NCBI GenBank assembly: GCA_021234155.1
Contig: JAJEKV010000109.1
Span: 1,355,193 to 1,419,192, forward strand
Direction of reading: 5' to 3'
From: Isoetes taiwanensis
Lineage: Eukaryota; Streptophyta; Lycopodiopsida; Isoetales; Isoetaceae
DNA length: 64,000 nucleotides
The notes beneath the pieces were generated by a model, which saw only the letters and a list, made by a program, of their open reading frames with translations, was not told where the DNA came from and did not search any database. Both the position numbers and the translations under genes were made by a program. Shown piece after piece: positions 33,211-46,049 of the stretch. The first letter of the stretch is position 1; every line of letters begins with the position of its first letter.

Positions 33211-33501
33211 ATGGGGCATGAGATATCTGACATATATTCCCTGGGCTACATTTACGAGATGCTCCTTGATTTTGTCCAGGCAATGCGGCTTATGGGGTTG
33301 TGTGTTGAGATAAACCCAACCGACCGATACTCTAGCACATTGGACATCATCCAACATATGAAGGTCCAAATGATGATGGATAGAGAGCTGGTGCACATGG
33401 ATCGCCCATCTATTGCTCGCGTCGTCGATGTGTTCAAAACAGCAGGGCTTTCTTCTTCAGGATATAGTTGTGAGAGAGAGACGACATATGAAGTGTGGTG
33501 A
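33211..33501 (+). pseudogene. Unrecognised 96-codon remnant
   Basis: Open frame with MLLDFVQAMRLMGLCVEIN and MDRPSIARVVDVFKTAG, ending TGG TGA. The amino-acid usage looks protein-like, but the ORF is short and lacks a recognised domain. It may be the end of the 31909-32530 gene. Confidence 0.3.
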
Positions 33502-33725
33502 TCCACTTGAGATGGCTAAGCTACTGTTAAATGCTTGCAAGAAGTGATTAATATAATTTTGTCTTCCTATTTGAGGCTTGTTGCAACCAATAAATGTTTT
33601 TTAGTCAAAATTACTAATGAAAAAAGTAATTTATTAATCAAAAAAATTATTATTAATGGTAAATAAATTATTAATCATAACTTGTAGATAAAGTGTCGCT
33701 ACAGACGTCAAACCCTAGGTTTTGT

Positions 33726-33793
33726 GTGCTACATCATCAAACCCTAGATTGTAAATGCCATGTGGCACAATCTAGGGTTTGATGATGTGGCAC
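33726..33793. repeat. Near-perfect hairpin with telo-box-like arms
   Basis: Arms of 27 bases with one mismatch surround a 14-base loop. The left arm includes ATCATCAAACCCTAGATTGT (33733-33752), and its exact complement is at 33767-33786. The half-motif CTAGGGTTTGATGATGTGGCA recurs, diverged, through 33990. Confidence 0.85.
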
Positions 33794-34559
33794 ACGCAAG
33801 CTAGGGTTTGATGACATGGCACTTACTATGATGTGGCAATAGGAAGTCGCGACGTGACACAACCTAGGGTTTGATGATGTGCCACACGCAACGTAGGGTT
33901 TCATGATGTGGCACTAAAAATGCCACGTGGGATAATTTAGGGTTCGGTGTATGACATGATACATGGCCTGATAATATGGCAACCTAGAGTTCGATATGCA
34001 CCCCATACCTATATACGAGATACTTTTCTAATATAAATAAGAAGATAAGAATATAAATTTAGGTATTTATTCAAAGACACTTGTTCAAAGCTTTTCTCTC
34101 GCTAATTCTCAAGTATGTTCAAATTAATATATATAGTCATGGCGAGGCTCAATTCTTAGCGGTTTTCCTCATTGTGGCCCTCTTTCTGGCGATGCAATAT
34201 TCATGGCATTATGCCTCCCTCCGCCCTGGCCAAGACGGTCAAGACCTGGCAGTGAGTCCGGCCGGGGCTCATTAGTGGCACATTTCAACCATAAAAATAC
34301 TATTTTTCATCTCTATGGTTTGTAAGTATCATTCTATTATTGCAACCAATATCATTCATGGTTATCAAATGTTTCTCTCACAATTTCTTTTTGATCTAGG
34401 TGTGTTTTTTTCTCGGGATGAATAGAGGTAATCGCAATCGCATTTGAGAATGAGCAAGACGAAGGTAAGTATTTATATAGTTTTTATTATACGCTTTTAC
34501 CCTCTAATTAGGTATGTGAGTTTATGCATGGAGTTTTAATTTGTTGTGTAGAGGAAAGG

Positions 34560-36545
34560 GACGAAGTTTAGAGAAAATAGGAGGAGGACTCCACGAGGTA
34601 GGGGCAATCGTCTTGATGTTCCTCTAAGACGCCAACCTCCACCTATCACTACACCAGCAGTTTGGGTATTAAGATAGTTTTTATAAAAATAATAAATAAA
34701 TGAATTGTTTTTGCATGATATTTGTGCTTCCTCAGAAGCCTCCGCCGCCCCCCTTCCTTCCTCGCAAACATGTCTCCCGCCGAGAGACCAAATTGCAAAG
34801 ATATTTTGCCTCTTTGACACCAACGCCAGCTAGGCACCTCCCGCCCCTATTCCCCAACGACATAGTGTTGATTATCGGCCTCCACGCTCATGAGAATATT
34901 GAGAATGCTAGACGTAGTATGGACTCCCCGCTCTAGGCAAGAGACGGAACAGATTTTTCTAATGCAAGGAACTTGGAGGAAGATTTCAACAAAAATATAT
35001 ATCCACTACGCACCAAACATTTCTTTGGTTGCGATGTTAAAGATGCTCATTCTCTCATTACTTCCTGTGTCAAGAAGTAGTGGAGCAACAGACTCACAAC
35101 GCTCAAGATCGCGACGATCATCATGTGGTTCTGATCCAAGAACATGGTCGCCGCCGACTTGAGAGGGAAGGATCCCGACGACGCCCACGTGTCACCAAGA
35201 AGAGCGTCCATTTCGCTTTGTTTTAGACACGTAAGTCCGCGGGGTGAATTGGCCCCGAATATACCCGACTATCATATTAATAATAATTTTTGATGTAAGT
35301 TATGTGAACATATTATTTAAGATATCAACCTTAAATATTAGTACTTTGTCATCTAAATTTGTTGTTTTGTTCATTCTCTTCACTTAGAATACATTGTAAA
35401 GTGCTCAAAAGGTTCTTAATCGGATCGGGATATGTATATTGGACGGTAGACATAAACACGCTTTTATATACCCACCATTTATGCTTCGGGGACGCTCTTC
35501 CTAAGAAGGATGATGAGGGAAGTGTCTTTTATACTACAATCGAGGGACGCGGTCACAAATAATATCTTCGCTTATGGCCTCCCCGCAGGGTATAGGGAGT
35601 GGCCCGGTGCTTATGACCAACGCCAAATAGAGAGCGTCAAAAATAAAATGAAACAGAGTTTCCCGAGATATAAAAAAACAAAGGCGTTTAACCGAAGAAG
35701 CTCACTTCGATGGGCGAGCTTATACTTAAAAGGAGGTACATGACCTAGTCATAGTCTTGTTTTTATTATTTTGATATTGGCGTTGATCTATCGATGTATG
35801 TCAAAGGCACAATGTGGTCAAGGAACCGGGCAGACTTTGCGAAAAAGAAGGAGGCGATTGGTCAAAAGTCCCTAAACCACTTAATCTCCACAAGGAAGAT
35901 ATCAAGGTATTTCTTATTTTTTTTGTCATTCGCTCACTTTTAACTTGTGATAATGTTGTGTGCCTTGCAATCGATTGCATTCGAACGCAAAGGATCCGGA
36001 AAAAAACATAGAGCTCCTGGACCGACAAAAGCAACTAAAAGCACGCTAAAGCCGCCTCATTTGGGCTCCGGCTGTCTGAAAGGGTTTCATTATAGATTCG
36101 TAAGAGCTATATTAGTTCACATTAATTTTAATAAGAACTTTAAAATGTCACTAGCTAATACTCGCTATATTGTCATAGGAATATCTATACGGGTTTGCCC
36201 CCTAGCAAGCGCCAGGTACAAGTAGCCACGGGCGTGGGAGTCGCTTATTATCTGTATCAACAGCTTATAATGACGAGGGAACTCTCCCACCAAGGGAATG
36301 CGGGTGCGTTGTAGAAAATTATTATAATTCTATGAACTACATTAACGCCATATTCTTTTGGTTTTATAGGAAGCGCTGGCGGATATGAATGAAGGTCTAG
36401 AGCATGACATGGGGCTCGGGCGAGGGGATCTGCAGAACGTCATTTGGAGAGCCATCCAATCGCAACCGCATGGGTCACAAGGTTCGAGTATGCTCTCTAA
36501 CTACGCACTTTGGATGACTACTCCATCGAATCCGAGAGAGTAGCT
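34560..36545 (+). pseudogene. Decayed spliced gene, probable transposon protein
   Basis: Protein-like segments in order: KPPPPPFLPRKHVSRRETK (34735), YREWPGAYDQRQIESVKNKM with SFPRYKKTKAF (35600-35690), MWSRNRADFAKKKEAIGQKS (35813), and EALADMNEGLEHDMGLGRG to a TAG at 36541-36543. GT/AG-like borders and AT-rich gaps separate them. The layout recalls C-terminal parts of plant CACTA-type transposases (Transposase_24 family), but I see no diagnostic motif, so the assignment is tentative. Confidence 0.3.
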
Positions 36546-36594
36546 CTAGGCTAAAAGGGTGGATACTCCTCTTAACGAGTCTTTTGTGATTATT

Positions 36595-36720
36595 TAAAAA
36601 TATAAATACAATTCACTTTTGTGATTATTTAAAAATATAAATATAAAAATAATTTTGTGACTATTTAAAAATATGAATATAAAAACACTTTTGTGATTAT
36701 TTAAAAATATTTTTATATTT
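36595..36720. repeat. Tandem repeat, about 35-45 bp AT-rich unit
   Basis: Four imperfect units of CTTTTGTGATTATTTAAAAATATAA-type sequence (words under 20 bases recur exactly), ending in an A/T run and a long T-run at 36735-36765. Confidence 0.8.
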
Positions 36721-36769
36721 ATATTTTTTATATAAATATTTTTTTTATTTTTTTTTTTTTTTTTCCTAC

Positions 36770-37265
36770 ACGTCGCATGCGACGTATCCACGTTTTTTTT
36801 TTGCCACGTGGCTTTTCTATACGCGGATTTTCGAATTTTCCACGTGTATATTCCACGTGTCACGTCGCATGCGACGTCTACACGCGGGCTTTACGCGACG
36901 TGTATATTGCACGCGTATATTCCACGTGTATATGCCACGCGTGTATATACCACGCGTCGCTCCGCGGTCACGCCGCATGCGGCGTATACACGCGGGCTTT
37001 TACGCACGCGTGGATTTTGGTGATGTTCCACGCGGTATATTCCACGCGTATATTCCACGCGTATATTTCACGTGTCACGCCATACGCGACGTCTCGCGCG
37101 ACGCTCGTGTCACGTCGCTCATACGCTGACGTCAAGGCTGACGCCGCTAACGTCCGCGACGACGCCGCATGCGGCGCGGTTCCTAACGACGCCGCGCGCT
37201 GATGGCGTCACGACGCCGGCCGCCGACGCCGCGTAGACGTCGCGCAGACGTCGCTATTGGCGTCG
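36770..37265. repeat. GC-rich CACGCG/GCATGC tract, right border
   Basis: Repeated TATTCCACGCG, CACGTG, GTCGCATGCGACGT and GACGCCG words in both orientations. Overlapping ORFs in three frames are by-products. With 29830-29945 it brackets a 7.4-kb interval containing transposon-like remnants. TIRs at the ends are suggestive only (CAATAACGCCGCTATAAC on the left, CGCTATTGGCGTCGC on the right). Confidence 0.5.
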
Positions 37266-37576
37266 CTAAATGCCCCTTTTCTTGTTGTGGCCTTTGGCCT
37301 CCCGGACTGCCTCCTCATGGAATGTCGTTACATTTCTTGAGGCGCCCATCTTTGCCCCTTTTGAAGACATGGTACGCCTCGCTTTCTTATTGATGCAGAT
37401 CCCGCCCTTGGCCAAAACACTCCTCCCCGCTCTTCAAACACGCCGATCTCATTAGCCAAGCACCATAATGGTGCCCGTCCTCACTCCCCGTGAGGATCAC
37501 TTTCGCATGCATGGCTTCCCCGCCCTCGTAAACCCTTCCTCCTTTTCTTCACTCGAGTGTCGTTTGGTGGGGGGAG

Positions 37577-38003
37577 TGTTAGTCCCGCCTCCTCCTGGTA
37601 TTGACTATTCATGCATACCGACAGCACGGAGTCAAGCTCAAGGATCCTCGGTCGACCCGCGGGTCACCCATCAAAGGCTCGTGAAAGACCAAGCACAGAC
37701 CACACGCAGTCAAAGCCCGTCCCGGACAACAAGAGGCGCCCTTCGGACAAGTGACGGCCCGTCCACCGCTCAAGCGTCGGCGTCGGCGTGATTCTAGGCA
37801 CTTCAAGAGGCACCGCCAACATTCCTCACCGTCGGGGCCTCCTTCCGTGAGTCGCACCGAGATCGATCGAGTGTCTATATTGGGCCAAAGGCCATTGTAC
37901 TATATATATGAGTAGAGCTAGCACATGAGTTTTTAGATGAGTTTTGAGTCTTGTCTCCTTTCGGTTTTCTCTATTGCGAGAGCTCATGTATGTTCATCAT
38001 TGA
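37577..38003 (+). mobile_element. Possible LTR (solo or truncated)
   Basis: A G-rich PPT-like run (GGTGGGGGGAG) ends at 37576, followed by TGTTAGTCCC, a TG start. A TATATATATGA box lies at 37901. The end is unclear: TTCATCA near 38003 is followed by TTGATATCAAGG, weakly like the initiator-Met tRNA primer site TGGTATCAGAGC. No matching second LTR was seen in the window. Confidence 0.3.
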
Positions 38004-38206
38004 TATCAAGGAAGCTTATCATTTTCCTCTCATTTGTTCTGTTTTCTTCTTCTTCTTCTCTTCTTGCAAATCCCGCGTGACATAGTCCCCCGGACTCTCC
38101 TGTTAGATCCACGGGTCCTCACAGAGGGCTGTCTTCCAGGAGTTCCCGAACCCAGACCCCAAACAGTTAGATTCGCTTATGGAAGAGCAAGAGAGGCAGA
38201 AAAGGG

Positions 38207-40600
38207 CTATGAACATTCTCCATAATGACATCTGTTTCTATGTTTCCATACGTTCCATAATGCAGTGAAACACAAAGAGTTTTTAAATGCTTCATCATTC
38301 ATCATAAACTCTAACAGGGTAGCAGGGCATTTAATTTTGAAGGTGTCCTCAAACCATAACCAAAAGGAAGTGAGCTTGACACACCCGAAGATGTGCTCTA
38401 GAGTTTCTACATTGCCACAGCCCAAAGGGCAGTTTGGGTTAATGGGATGAGTGTTCTGGTTTGAATGCCTAGAAATCATTTCCAGATTTGATAGACTTTT
38501 GTTTGCAACAAGCCAAACAAAGTATGAGATTTTTGGGGGTAAGTAGGAATACCAAATGTTTTTGAACAATCTGGTTTCAGTTTCATCTGAGAATTCCCAG
38601 TACAATTTAGCTTTTGAAGGCGTATTTGACTTGTTTAGACATCTATAGACTTTGGAAACACTGTAAATAGGCTTGTCAGATAAAGTCCAATCAATACAAA
38701 TGGGATTATCCATTGGGTTGATATTGTAGACCTTCTGCATGATGTATCTAAAGAAGGATCTGTATTTTGTGTTTCAAATTAGTCCAAGACATCCATCTGT
38801 TTTGATCCCAAAGATCACCAAGAGTCAGGATATTGAAGTCTTTCCATTTTTTATAAAGCTTTTTATGCCTGATAGCTAAAGGAGTAGAGCTATCTCTTGA
38901 GAAATTAGAGTTCCAAAATATGCTTGTGTTAATATGGCTTTTTTCTAGACTCGATTGTTGAAAGGCCATATGAACCTTGTTCCAAGCTGTAATCATGTTT
39001 CTCATAAGAGGGGAAGTGTGAGAGGCAGGTTTAAGGGTTGTAAAGGCTGAATGAGGCAAGTTATGGGTGATGGAAGCATGCTTCTTTGGGTGACTCAGAA
39101 AGCCAAAAGAGTTTATAAAAATAGAAGCAGAATTTTTTGTAGAGAATAAAGACATCCAAATATATTTGCCTCCTAAAGCATAGCTTTGCAGAATTAGATT
39201 CTTGCATCCTAGACCCCCTTGAATTTTGCTCCTGGTAACTGAAGGCCAATTAACCATGTGATGTTTACCCCATATGAAGTTCCTCACTATCCTTTCTATC
39301 TGTTGGTAAATGCATTTAGGAGCTAGAAGAGCTGATGAGAAGTAGATGTGAGAGGCTGCAATGACAGAATTTGCAATTAATGTTCTCCCTGCCAGAGAAA
39401 GACAGTTGCCATAGTTACCAAGTTTCTTTCTAATTCTTTCTACTATGGGATTCCAAAGACATTTGAGACTTGGATTGAGAGATAGAGGCATGCCAAGAAG
39501 CTGAGTTGTCTCAGTGGGCTTCATACATTTTATGCCTGCAATATTATCAGCAATAAGGTCCCCAATGATAGAGCATTTATTTCTGTTTAAATGAATACTC
39601 GAGGCAGAGCCAAAGTTATGAATGGTCTGCAAGAATGTTTGAATGATGCTCAAATCATTTTTGAGGAAGTTGAAGGAATCATCTGCATATTGGAGGATAG
39701 AGAGATTTGTGGTGTTATGAGGTAAAGTTAGACCATTGAATTTTGCTCCTGGTAACTGAAGGCCAATTAACCATGTGATGTTTACCCCATATGAAGTTCC
39801 TCACTATCCTTTCTATCTGTTGGTAAATGCATTTAGGAGCTAGAAGAGCTGATGAGAAGTAGATGTGAGAGGCTGCAATGACAGAATTTGCAATTAATGT
39901 TCTCCCTGCCAGAGAAAGACAGTTGCCATAGTTACCAAGTTTCTTTCTAATTCTTTCTACTATGGGATTCCAAAGACATTTGAGACTTGAATTGAGAGGT
40001 AGAGGCATGCCAAGAAGCTGAGTTGTCTCAGTGGGCTTCACACATTTTATGCCTGCAATATTATCAGCAATAAGGTCCCCAATGATAGAGCATTTATTTC
40101 TGTTTAAATGAATACCCGGTGGTTTAAAAGTTATGAATGGTCTGCAAAAATGTTTGAATGATGCTCAAATCATTTTTGAGGAAGCTGAAGGAATCATCTG
40201 CATATTGGAGGATAGAGAGATTTGTGGTGTTATCAGGTAAAGTTAGACCAAGAATATGGCCACTAGCTTGGAGACCAGTGATGACTCTAGTTAACATTTC
40301 AGCCACAGCAAGGAATAGATAAGGGGCTAGGGGGCACCCTTGTCTGACACCTCTAGCCAGAGGGAAAAAGTATCCAGGGGATCCATTTATTAGCACAGTA
40401 GATTGGGATCTAGAGTTAAAACCCAGAATTAAGCTGATGATCTTCTGACTGAATCCAATTTTCTCAAGAGAAAATTTTAAAAAGTCCCATCTGACTGTAT
40501 CAAAGGCCTTTGAAAAATCTAGCTTTAGAAGGATACAGTCTTGATTTGTCAATTTGTTCCAGTGAAGCCCCTCCATGGCAAAAAATTTGAATTCCAAAAA
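38207..40600 (-). mobile_element. L1-type LINE, 5'-truncated, internally duplicated
   Basis: A non-LTR retrotransposon copies itself by reverse transcription at the target site. The reverse transcriptase runs from 40597 down: LDFSKAFDTVRWDFL (catalytic Asp motif A), ARGVRQGCPLAPYLF (fingers/palm), and LQYADD (YADD catalytic box) at about 40190. It continues through 39653-38748 (LLGMPL, LSLAGRTLIANSV, NFIWG typical of plant L1 thumb regions). The 3' frame 38740-38207 carries a zf-RVT domain with SYFVWLVANKSL and CPLGCGNVETLEHIFGCV. The endonuclease domain is absent, so the copy is 5'-truncated near 40600. One frame change lies at about 38745, and a 516-bp duplication disrupts the RT, so it is inactive. 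Confidence 0.92.
39219..40253. repeat. 516-bp tandem duplication inside the LINE
   Basis: 39219-39735 and 39736-40253 are nearly identical in direct orientation. Both begin TTGAATTTTGCTCCTGG and end GGTAAAGTTAGACCA. They differ at only a few places, including an AATACTCGAGGCAGAGCC versus AATACCCGGTGGTTTAA patch. The high identity implies a recent event, or an assembly error. Confidence 0.9.
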
Positions 40601-41565
40601 CCTTTGACCATGAACATGAAGTCATTTTTGATAATGTCCCAGAATTTAAAAGTCGTATTTAATTAAAGTGGGACTCATTCCATTCCCCACTTTTTTTTTG
40701 AACCCCATTTAATTTACACAAAAGGAGCACCCCGGCCCAAAAACTATCCTTAATTCAAATTTTTGAATAAAACTCGCATTCAAGCTTTGCTTTAGCTTTC
40801 TCTACGGTTAGCGAAGTCGAGAACAAGAACAATGCAAATCAAAACAAAGGAAATTCATTAAAGTTTGAAACCAAAGATCTAGTTGAAAAGAATTTTTATT
40901 AATAAATTGAACAGTACAATGTATTTTACATCGGACGCAGAGACCATGGTGGTCTTCTTTGTCACTACATTACATCATCTTGGTAGGTGGTCCACCTTAG
41001 GGGATTAACTAGCGGCTTCTTCACGCCGATTTGTAAGCCTTGGGGCAACCTCAAGGGTGTGGAATGCCTCACGGAGGTGCCTCGAGCTACCGGGCCGACT
41101 GTCCCACCCTCACTTCTCCACTCGCCCCGCAGCCTTCCATCGAATATGCTCCTTCCCCAACCTCCGTGGATGTTATGCAATGCTTGCAAGATGCTTTGAG
41201 CTTCCTGGACTTTCTCTTTGTTCTTCGCCTGTTCTTTATCCTCAGGGTGTAGCGAGCAACCTCTGAATTCACGAGCAACCTTATCCCAAAGGCCGGACAA
41301 AGAGTGTAGCGGACCGGAAATGCGTGCTTAACGGTATTTCTTCCGCCTTTGAGCGGGATCACAGGCCGCCTGAGCAGTCTCTCGTGATGCCTCGAGGGGA
41401 TGATCTGGTTGGTGGCGGACCACGTCTGAACCACCTGGAGCAAGGAGAGTATGATTAACAATTACGGTGCCATTAGTCAAAACGAAGAAAAGAATGTTGA
41501 AATCAAATTACAATGGAGAACATTCATTCCATACAACTGCATCCATTGACGTGGGAAGTAGTGTC

Positions 41566-42868
41566 TTTCTCGACTTCGCTGAGTCGAAAAGACCCATAAA
41601 AGTGAAAGTACAACCAAGGCCTTTCTCGACCGAAATCGAAAAGGCCCGTGAAACTTATAACGTAGAAGCATTATCATAATAGATTGTGGCTGCATCCGGT
41701 CACAATCAAACATACAAATGGTCTCATCATCAGGACAAGCATGCCTTTCGACTCGCGAGTCGAGAAAGGCATCGAAAACTCAATATACAAGTATATTCAT
41801 TACAAAATGTTCAATACATTTCACGCTTGTTTACAATATTCACACAATTTGACTATCCGAAAGCGTAGGTCACTCTTCTTGTTCACCAAAATATTTGTCG
41901 CCCATAGCTTTCATGATCGCCTTGCTCTGGGATCGGGTTCCGTGGAGGCTCGGATAGTTCCTAATCACATCGGGCGACAAGAATGGCAAAGAGGGATTCC
42001 GCCAAGACAGACACAACCAGAAGGACAACCACCTATCCGGCCTCATATTCTTCAGTCGATATGGCTTAGCAATGATTGTATTTTTGCGTTATGATAGCAC
42101 TTGTAGGCGAGTCGCTCATGATCATCAGCGTGTTGTGTTTGCCATAGTCCCGGAATTGCTCATAAACCCCGCTAGCCTTTTCACCATTATAGGCTTCCTC
42201 TTTGTGATGGTCGGATCGAGGTCCGACACATGCTCGACCCTTTCGCTTCCCCAAACGAACTTGAACTTCAAAATTGAAATGCCGAGAACACCAAGAACAT
42301 TGACAATATTTTTCTTTGCCATACAAGACCATATGCCCACTTCAATCCCCGCTCAATGCACCATTCAATAATTTCCTTAGCTCTAGGCCTCTGGATACAC
42401 TATTTTATGCTCCGCTCGGCCTGGATCTGCGAGGTGTTAATCTCGGGGGCGTCTTTATCGTGGTATCTGCAGCTAATACTCCATTGACGCCAAATATTAC
42501 AAGCTTGGCGACCACCGGATCCCGGGGCTTGGAGTTTCGGGTCCTTTTCTCGCTGTGGCGGAGTCTTGCTTTCTGGATTGTCTTTGGGGAGTGCATTCTC
42601 CTCCTCGACGCGTGAACCGCCGGTATCCAATGACAATGATCCGGAGTCGTTGACATGGAACTCCCTGAAATGATGACATCTGTCAGAAAGGAAACGAGTT
42701 TTCTCGACTCGCGAGTCGAGAATGAAAAGAAAAAGGTATTGAAAGGAAGCGAGTTTTCTCGACTCATGAAGTCGAGAAACACCGAATAGAGCAAAGTCGA
42801 GTCGAGAATGAAAAGAAAAAGGTATTGAAAGGAAACGAAGTTTTCTCGACTTCGAAATCGAGAAACAC
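41566..42868. repeat. Palindrome family TTCTCGACT..AGTCGAGAA, first cluster
   Basis: Copies at 41566-41591, 41621-41644, 41744-41770, 42701-42722 (a perfect 22-bp palindrome, TTCTCGACTCG plus its reverse complement), 42754-42779, 42795-42812 (half) and 42842-42866. Those from 42701 on lie inside the 42890-42664 intron of the minus-strand gene. Confidence 0.85.
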
Positions 42869-45800
42869 CGATAGAGCAAAGTAAACTCACCTCAATCTCG
42901 GATTCTCAAGAATGTGTTCGTAGCATCCTTGTCTAAACCTTCGACATTCACGCCTACGCCGCTTTGGTCTCCCTCGTCCCTGCCGCCTTTTTAGCTTCCA
43001 TTTGTCTTCCTCCCCTTGAAATGCTCATGAAGCAGATCCAGGTATGACCGAATGGTTTCAACCATGTCCTTATTTCCAACCACGGATATAGGTTTCATTC
43101 CAAACAGCATAGCCCCCTGAGAGAACAGGCCATTCATGTACCACTTTCGCGATACAATTTGATCTTCCTCACCAAGCTGGTTATGAAGTACTTGATAACT
43201 TTTGGCGGATAGGAATTCTATGTATAGGACCTGTCGCACCATCTTTGCTGACCTTGTCCATCGATGGAACATCCTCCATAAATCTGCCCCCTTCCGTGGT
43301 TCCATCCGCTCTCGAGATCATGAACACGCCGAGATAATGATGCTCGCTAGACCACCACTTATCCGTGTCTCTGCCCGATCTTGAAATCAAAACCAAAACT
43401 ATGTTGGCAAAGCTTGGTGCCTTCGGCAAGCCAAGTCTACACTCATGATCAAGTTCAGATATGGAGTACATGATCTTGTTGGTGAAGTTAATATCACCGC
43501 CCATTGGGAGACAAAGAAGTTGTCCGATTGCCCTAAGATGCAAAAGACAAGGAAACCGAAAGTATCCGTGTCGGTCATGTCCGAATTAACGCCTTGTACC
43601 AACGCTCTATGTCACTTTGTCATAAAAAGGGTGGGGTCTTCGATCATATTGATGACAAATAGTGCCACGGGTCCAAAGCGCCTGCACCACCAAATCCCTT
43701 GTGTCCCAAAGTTACCAGAAATGGGGGAGCTATCGCCGCCCTTAAATGGGACCACCCGAATCCAAGCTTCCTCTTCGCACTGCCATAGCACGCTCGTTGG
43801 GAAAGGAAGGGTTTTGACGCTACGCCAGCTTGGTGTTGATGTAGGGTTGACATAGACGGTTCAATTCCTTCATGTCTTCCTCATCAAGGGCAGCCTTTTC
43901 CTTGTAAAAATCAAAGTCATGGTATTCATTAGATGCAACGTTGCGTAACTCCGTGATGCCTTCTTCTAACGCGACGCCGCCGCTTTTAGGACTGTGGCAT
44001 AATCCTTTTGCGCCCCGCATTTTAACTCCTAGTCTTCCTTAGCGATTGTTCCGTCCCAAGATTCTCGCCTTGCGGTCAAGCGCTTTTTGTCCGTGAGGCC
44101 CCAGATCCTCTTCATGAACCGCTTGTCAAACAACTTGGGGTCCGCCTGGATGGAAATTCTCCATTGTCGTCCTTCACTTTCCTCTTGTCCATTGAGCCCA
44201 TATCTCGGTCCATTTCTCCCGCACCGCCTCGCTAAGAATGAGGTCATATTGGTCCGAGAGAGACTCTCCTTTCCTTGGTGTTCTCTTCTTCTTCTCCTCT
44301 TCATCCTCTCCCTCATCATCTTCCCGGCCCTCCGCCAGAACATATCCGCATAGTTTCTCAAAGGTCTTCCACTTATCCGAGGGAGCCCTGTTTCCTTTAG
44401 GACGCCGAGAGGACAACCCAATGCTTTCCACTTTTGCCCTAGCGTGTATGATCTCGTCGATAAGGGCTGCATTCACCAATGTACCAATGTCGAGCATGAT
44501 AGTATCTACAAACACCAAATAAACAAGAATAGTAGCCGGGGGGTTTCTCGACTGCGAAATGAAAGTCCCTTTGAATGTCTAATTTTCTCTAGGTTTTCTC
44601 GACTTCGCGAGTCGAAAGCTCGCGATCCTTTGATTTTCAGTTCCCCTGGCTTTCGACTTCGCGAGTCGAAAACCCGAAAGGATAATCGGAAATGTTAGGA
44701 AGGTATGGCTTTCTCGACTCAGCGAGTCGAGAATGGAAAGAATAAGAGTTATTTACCTTACGTGGCCGGCACTCGCCGCTATTGTGTTCTCGCGTTGACT
44801 AATCGCCGGCGCTTCGGTTCTTGGTGTCTCCGCATTGAAAGAACTCGCACTCTCGCCGCATATCTATCCTTGATCGCTTTATGGCACCTCCTTCTCCGTC
44901 TCGCAATACTTGCGCCCTCTCACCGAATCTTGCCGACCGTCCACCACCCGAACCCGGGCGTCTTTTCCTTCAGTCTTCCTCCGGAGCTTCGGTGAACAAC
45001 TGACCCGGTCGATTGCTAAAAGGTATGACATCCGCAGCATTGGATCTCAGCGGATGGATGTCGCACCATCAGTTCGAGAATCTCCAAAGATGTGTCTTTG
45101 GATTAAATTCCACAATGGTTGAACAAGGCGGCATCTCCGCGTGCAAACCTTCACCGCCTAATGTCCAAAGAAGCAGCTTGTGTGATATTCCCAACGGGAT
45201 AATACTTGAGCCACCGCTCCATTTTCTGTGCCCCCTCTCTGTGAAATCCTGATCGATCATCCGATCCATTATTGGGGAGTCGACCATATCTTCGTCTCCT
45301 TCAATATCCGATTCCTCCCGTGGTGTCATCTTCTCCATCTTTGGTCTTTGGCGGACTTTTTTCTCAGATGAACCACAACTTCATTCCCCAATCGCGAAAG
45401 TGTTGTAGAGTTTTCGTAACGGTAGAAGTGAAGCTCCCCGTATTGAAACGGTTTTCCCCGACTCGAAATCTCCATTCCAAGCTCCCCGGATGTTAGGGTT
45501 CCGGCCTCCTTCATCCCTTCCGGATCCTTCCACCCAAGGTTCGACAATTTAAAGGCTACCGCCTTTTTGGTGCCCTTCGCCTTGCTCATGGAAGAGTGAG
45601 AATAATTTGAAACTAATAATTTTTGGTGTGATAGAACTTACTCTTCCGGCAGTCCTCGACATGTAGTGTTAAATGCTTCGACCGGCCCGCCGAGGGCGGA
45701 GAGCACAACACCGATTTTCTTGTACTTGTCTCCTGAGCTCTTCTTGTCTCTTTGGTGGAGAAACGGATCTTTCTCCTTCCCACTTGTTGATACCTCGACA

Positions 45801-46043
45801 TACCACCAAGAATCTGCCGGTGTGTCAAGAAGCTCGCCTCCAAATTCCTCGATGACGGCGAACGGAGTTCGCCGCTGATCACTAGTGAGTCCGCGGTGAA
45901 TGCCGCAAGAAGAAAGGATGGATCGGTTAAGGTATTCCGACAAAAGATGAACCTCGAGCTCACCTGGGGTGTTTGTCTTCTTCTTCTTGGTGCCGCTTAG
46001 AACTAGCATCCCCTCCTCCCGCTTCTTGGGCCCGAGTCGCCAT
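42664..46043 (-). pseudogene. Unrecognised spliced gene with palindrome-bearing introns
   Basis: Minus-strand segments with protein-like composition: 46043-45642 (MATRAQEAGGG; another frame with LNRSILSSCGIHRGLTSDQ and PADSWWYVEVSTSGKEKD), 45589-45326 (FKLSNLGWKDPEGMK, EVVVHLRKKS), 45338-45069, 44505-44029 (FEKLCGYVLAEG, LSDQYDLILSEAVREKW) and 43602-42991 (RSYLDLLHEHFKG). Two introns have good borders: 44756 to 44506 (AAG|GTAAAT ... TTTGTAG|AT) and 42890 to about 42680 or 42665 (GAG|GTGAGT ... ACAG or TTTCAG). A donor also lies at 45641 (GTAAGTT). Frames shift elsewhere. It may be a plant transposon-associated protein, but no domain was identified. Further pieces may reach 41000. Confidence 0.35.
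44546..44733. repeat. Palindrome family, second cluster
   Basis: Copies at 44546-44567 (weak), 44596-44617, 44652-44671 and 44710-44733. All four fall within the 251-bp intron 44756-44506. The core is CGACTTCGCGAGTCG or CGACTCAGCGAGTCG. Confidence 0.85.
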
Positions 46044-46049
46044 GTTCAG

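Noticed and set aside
36777-37202. 141-codon plus ORF in the GC-rich tract
   Set aside because: It translates short tandem CACGCG/TATTCCACG words, with alternative frames equally open.
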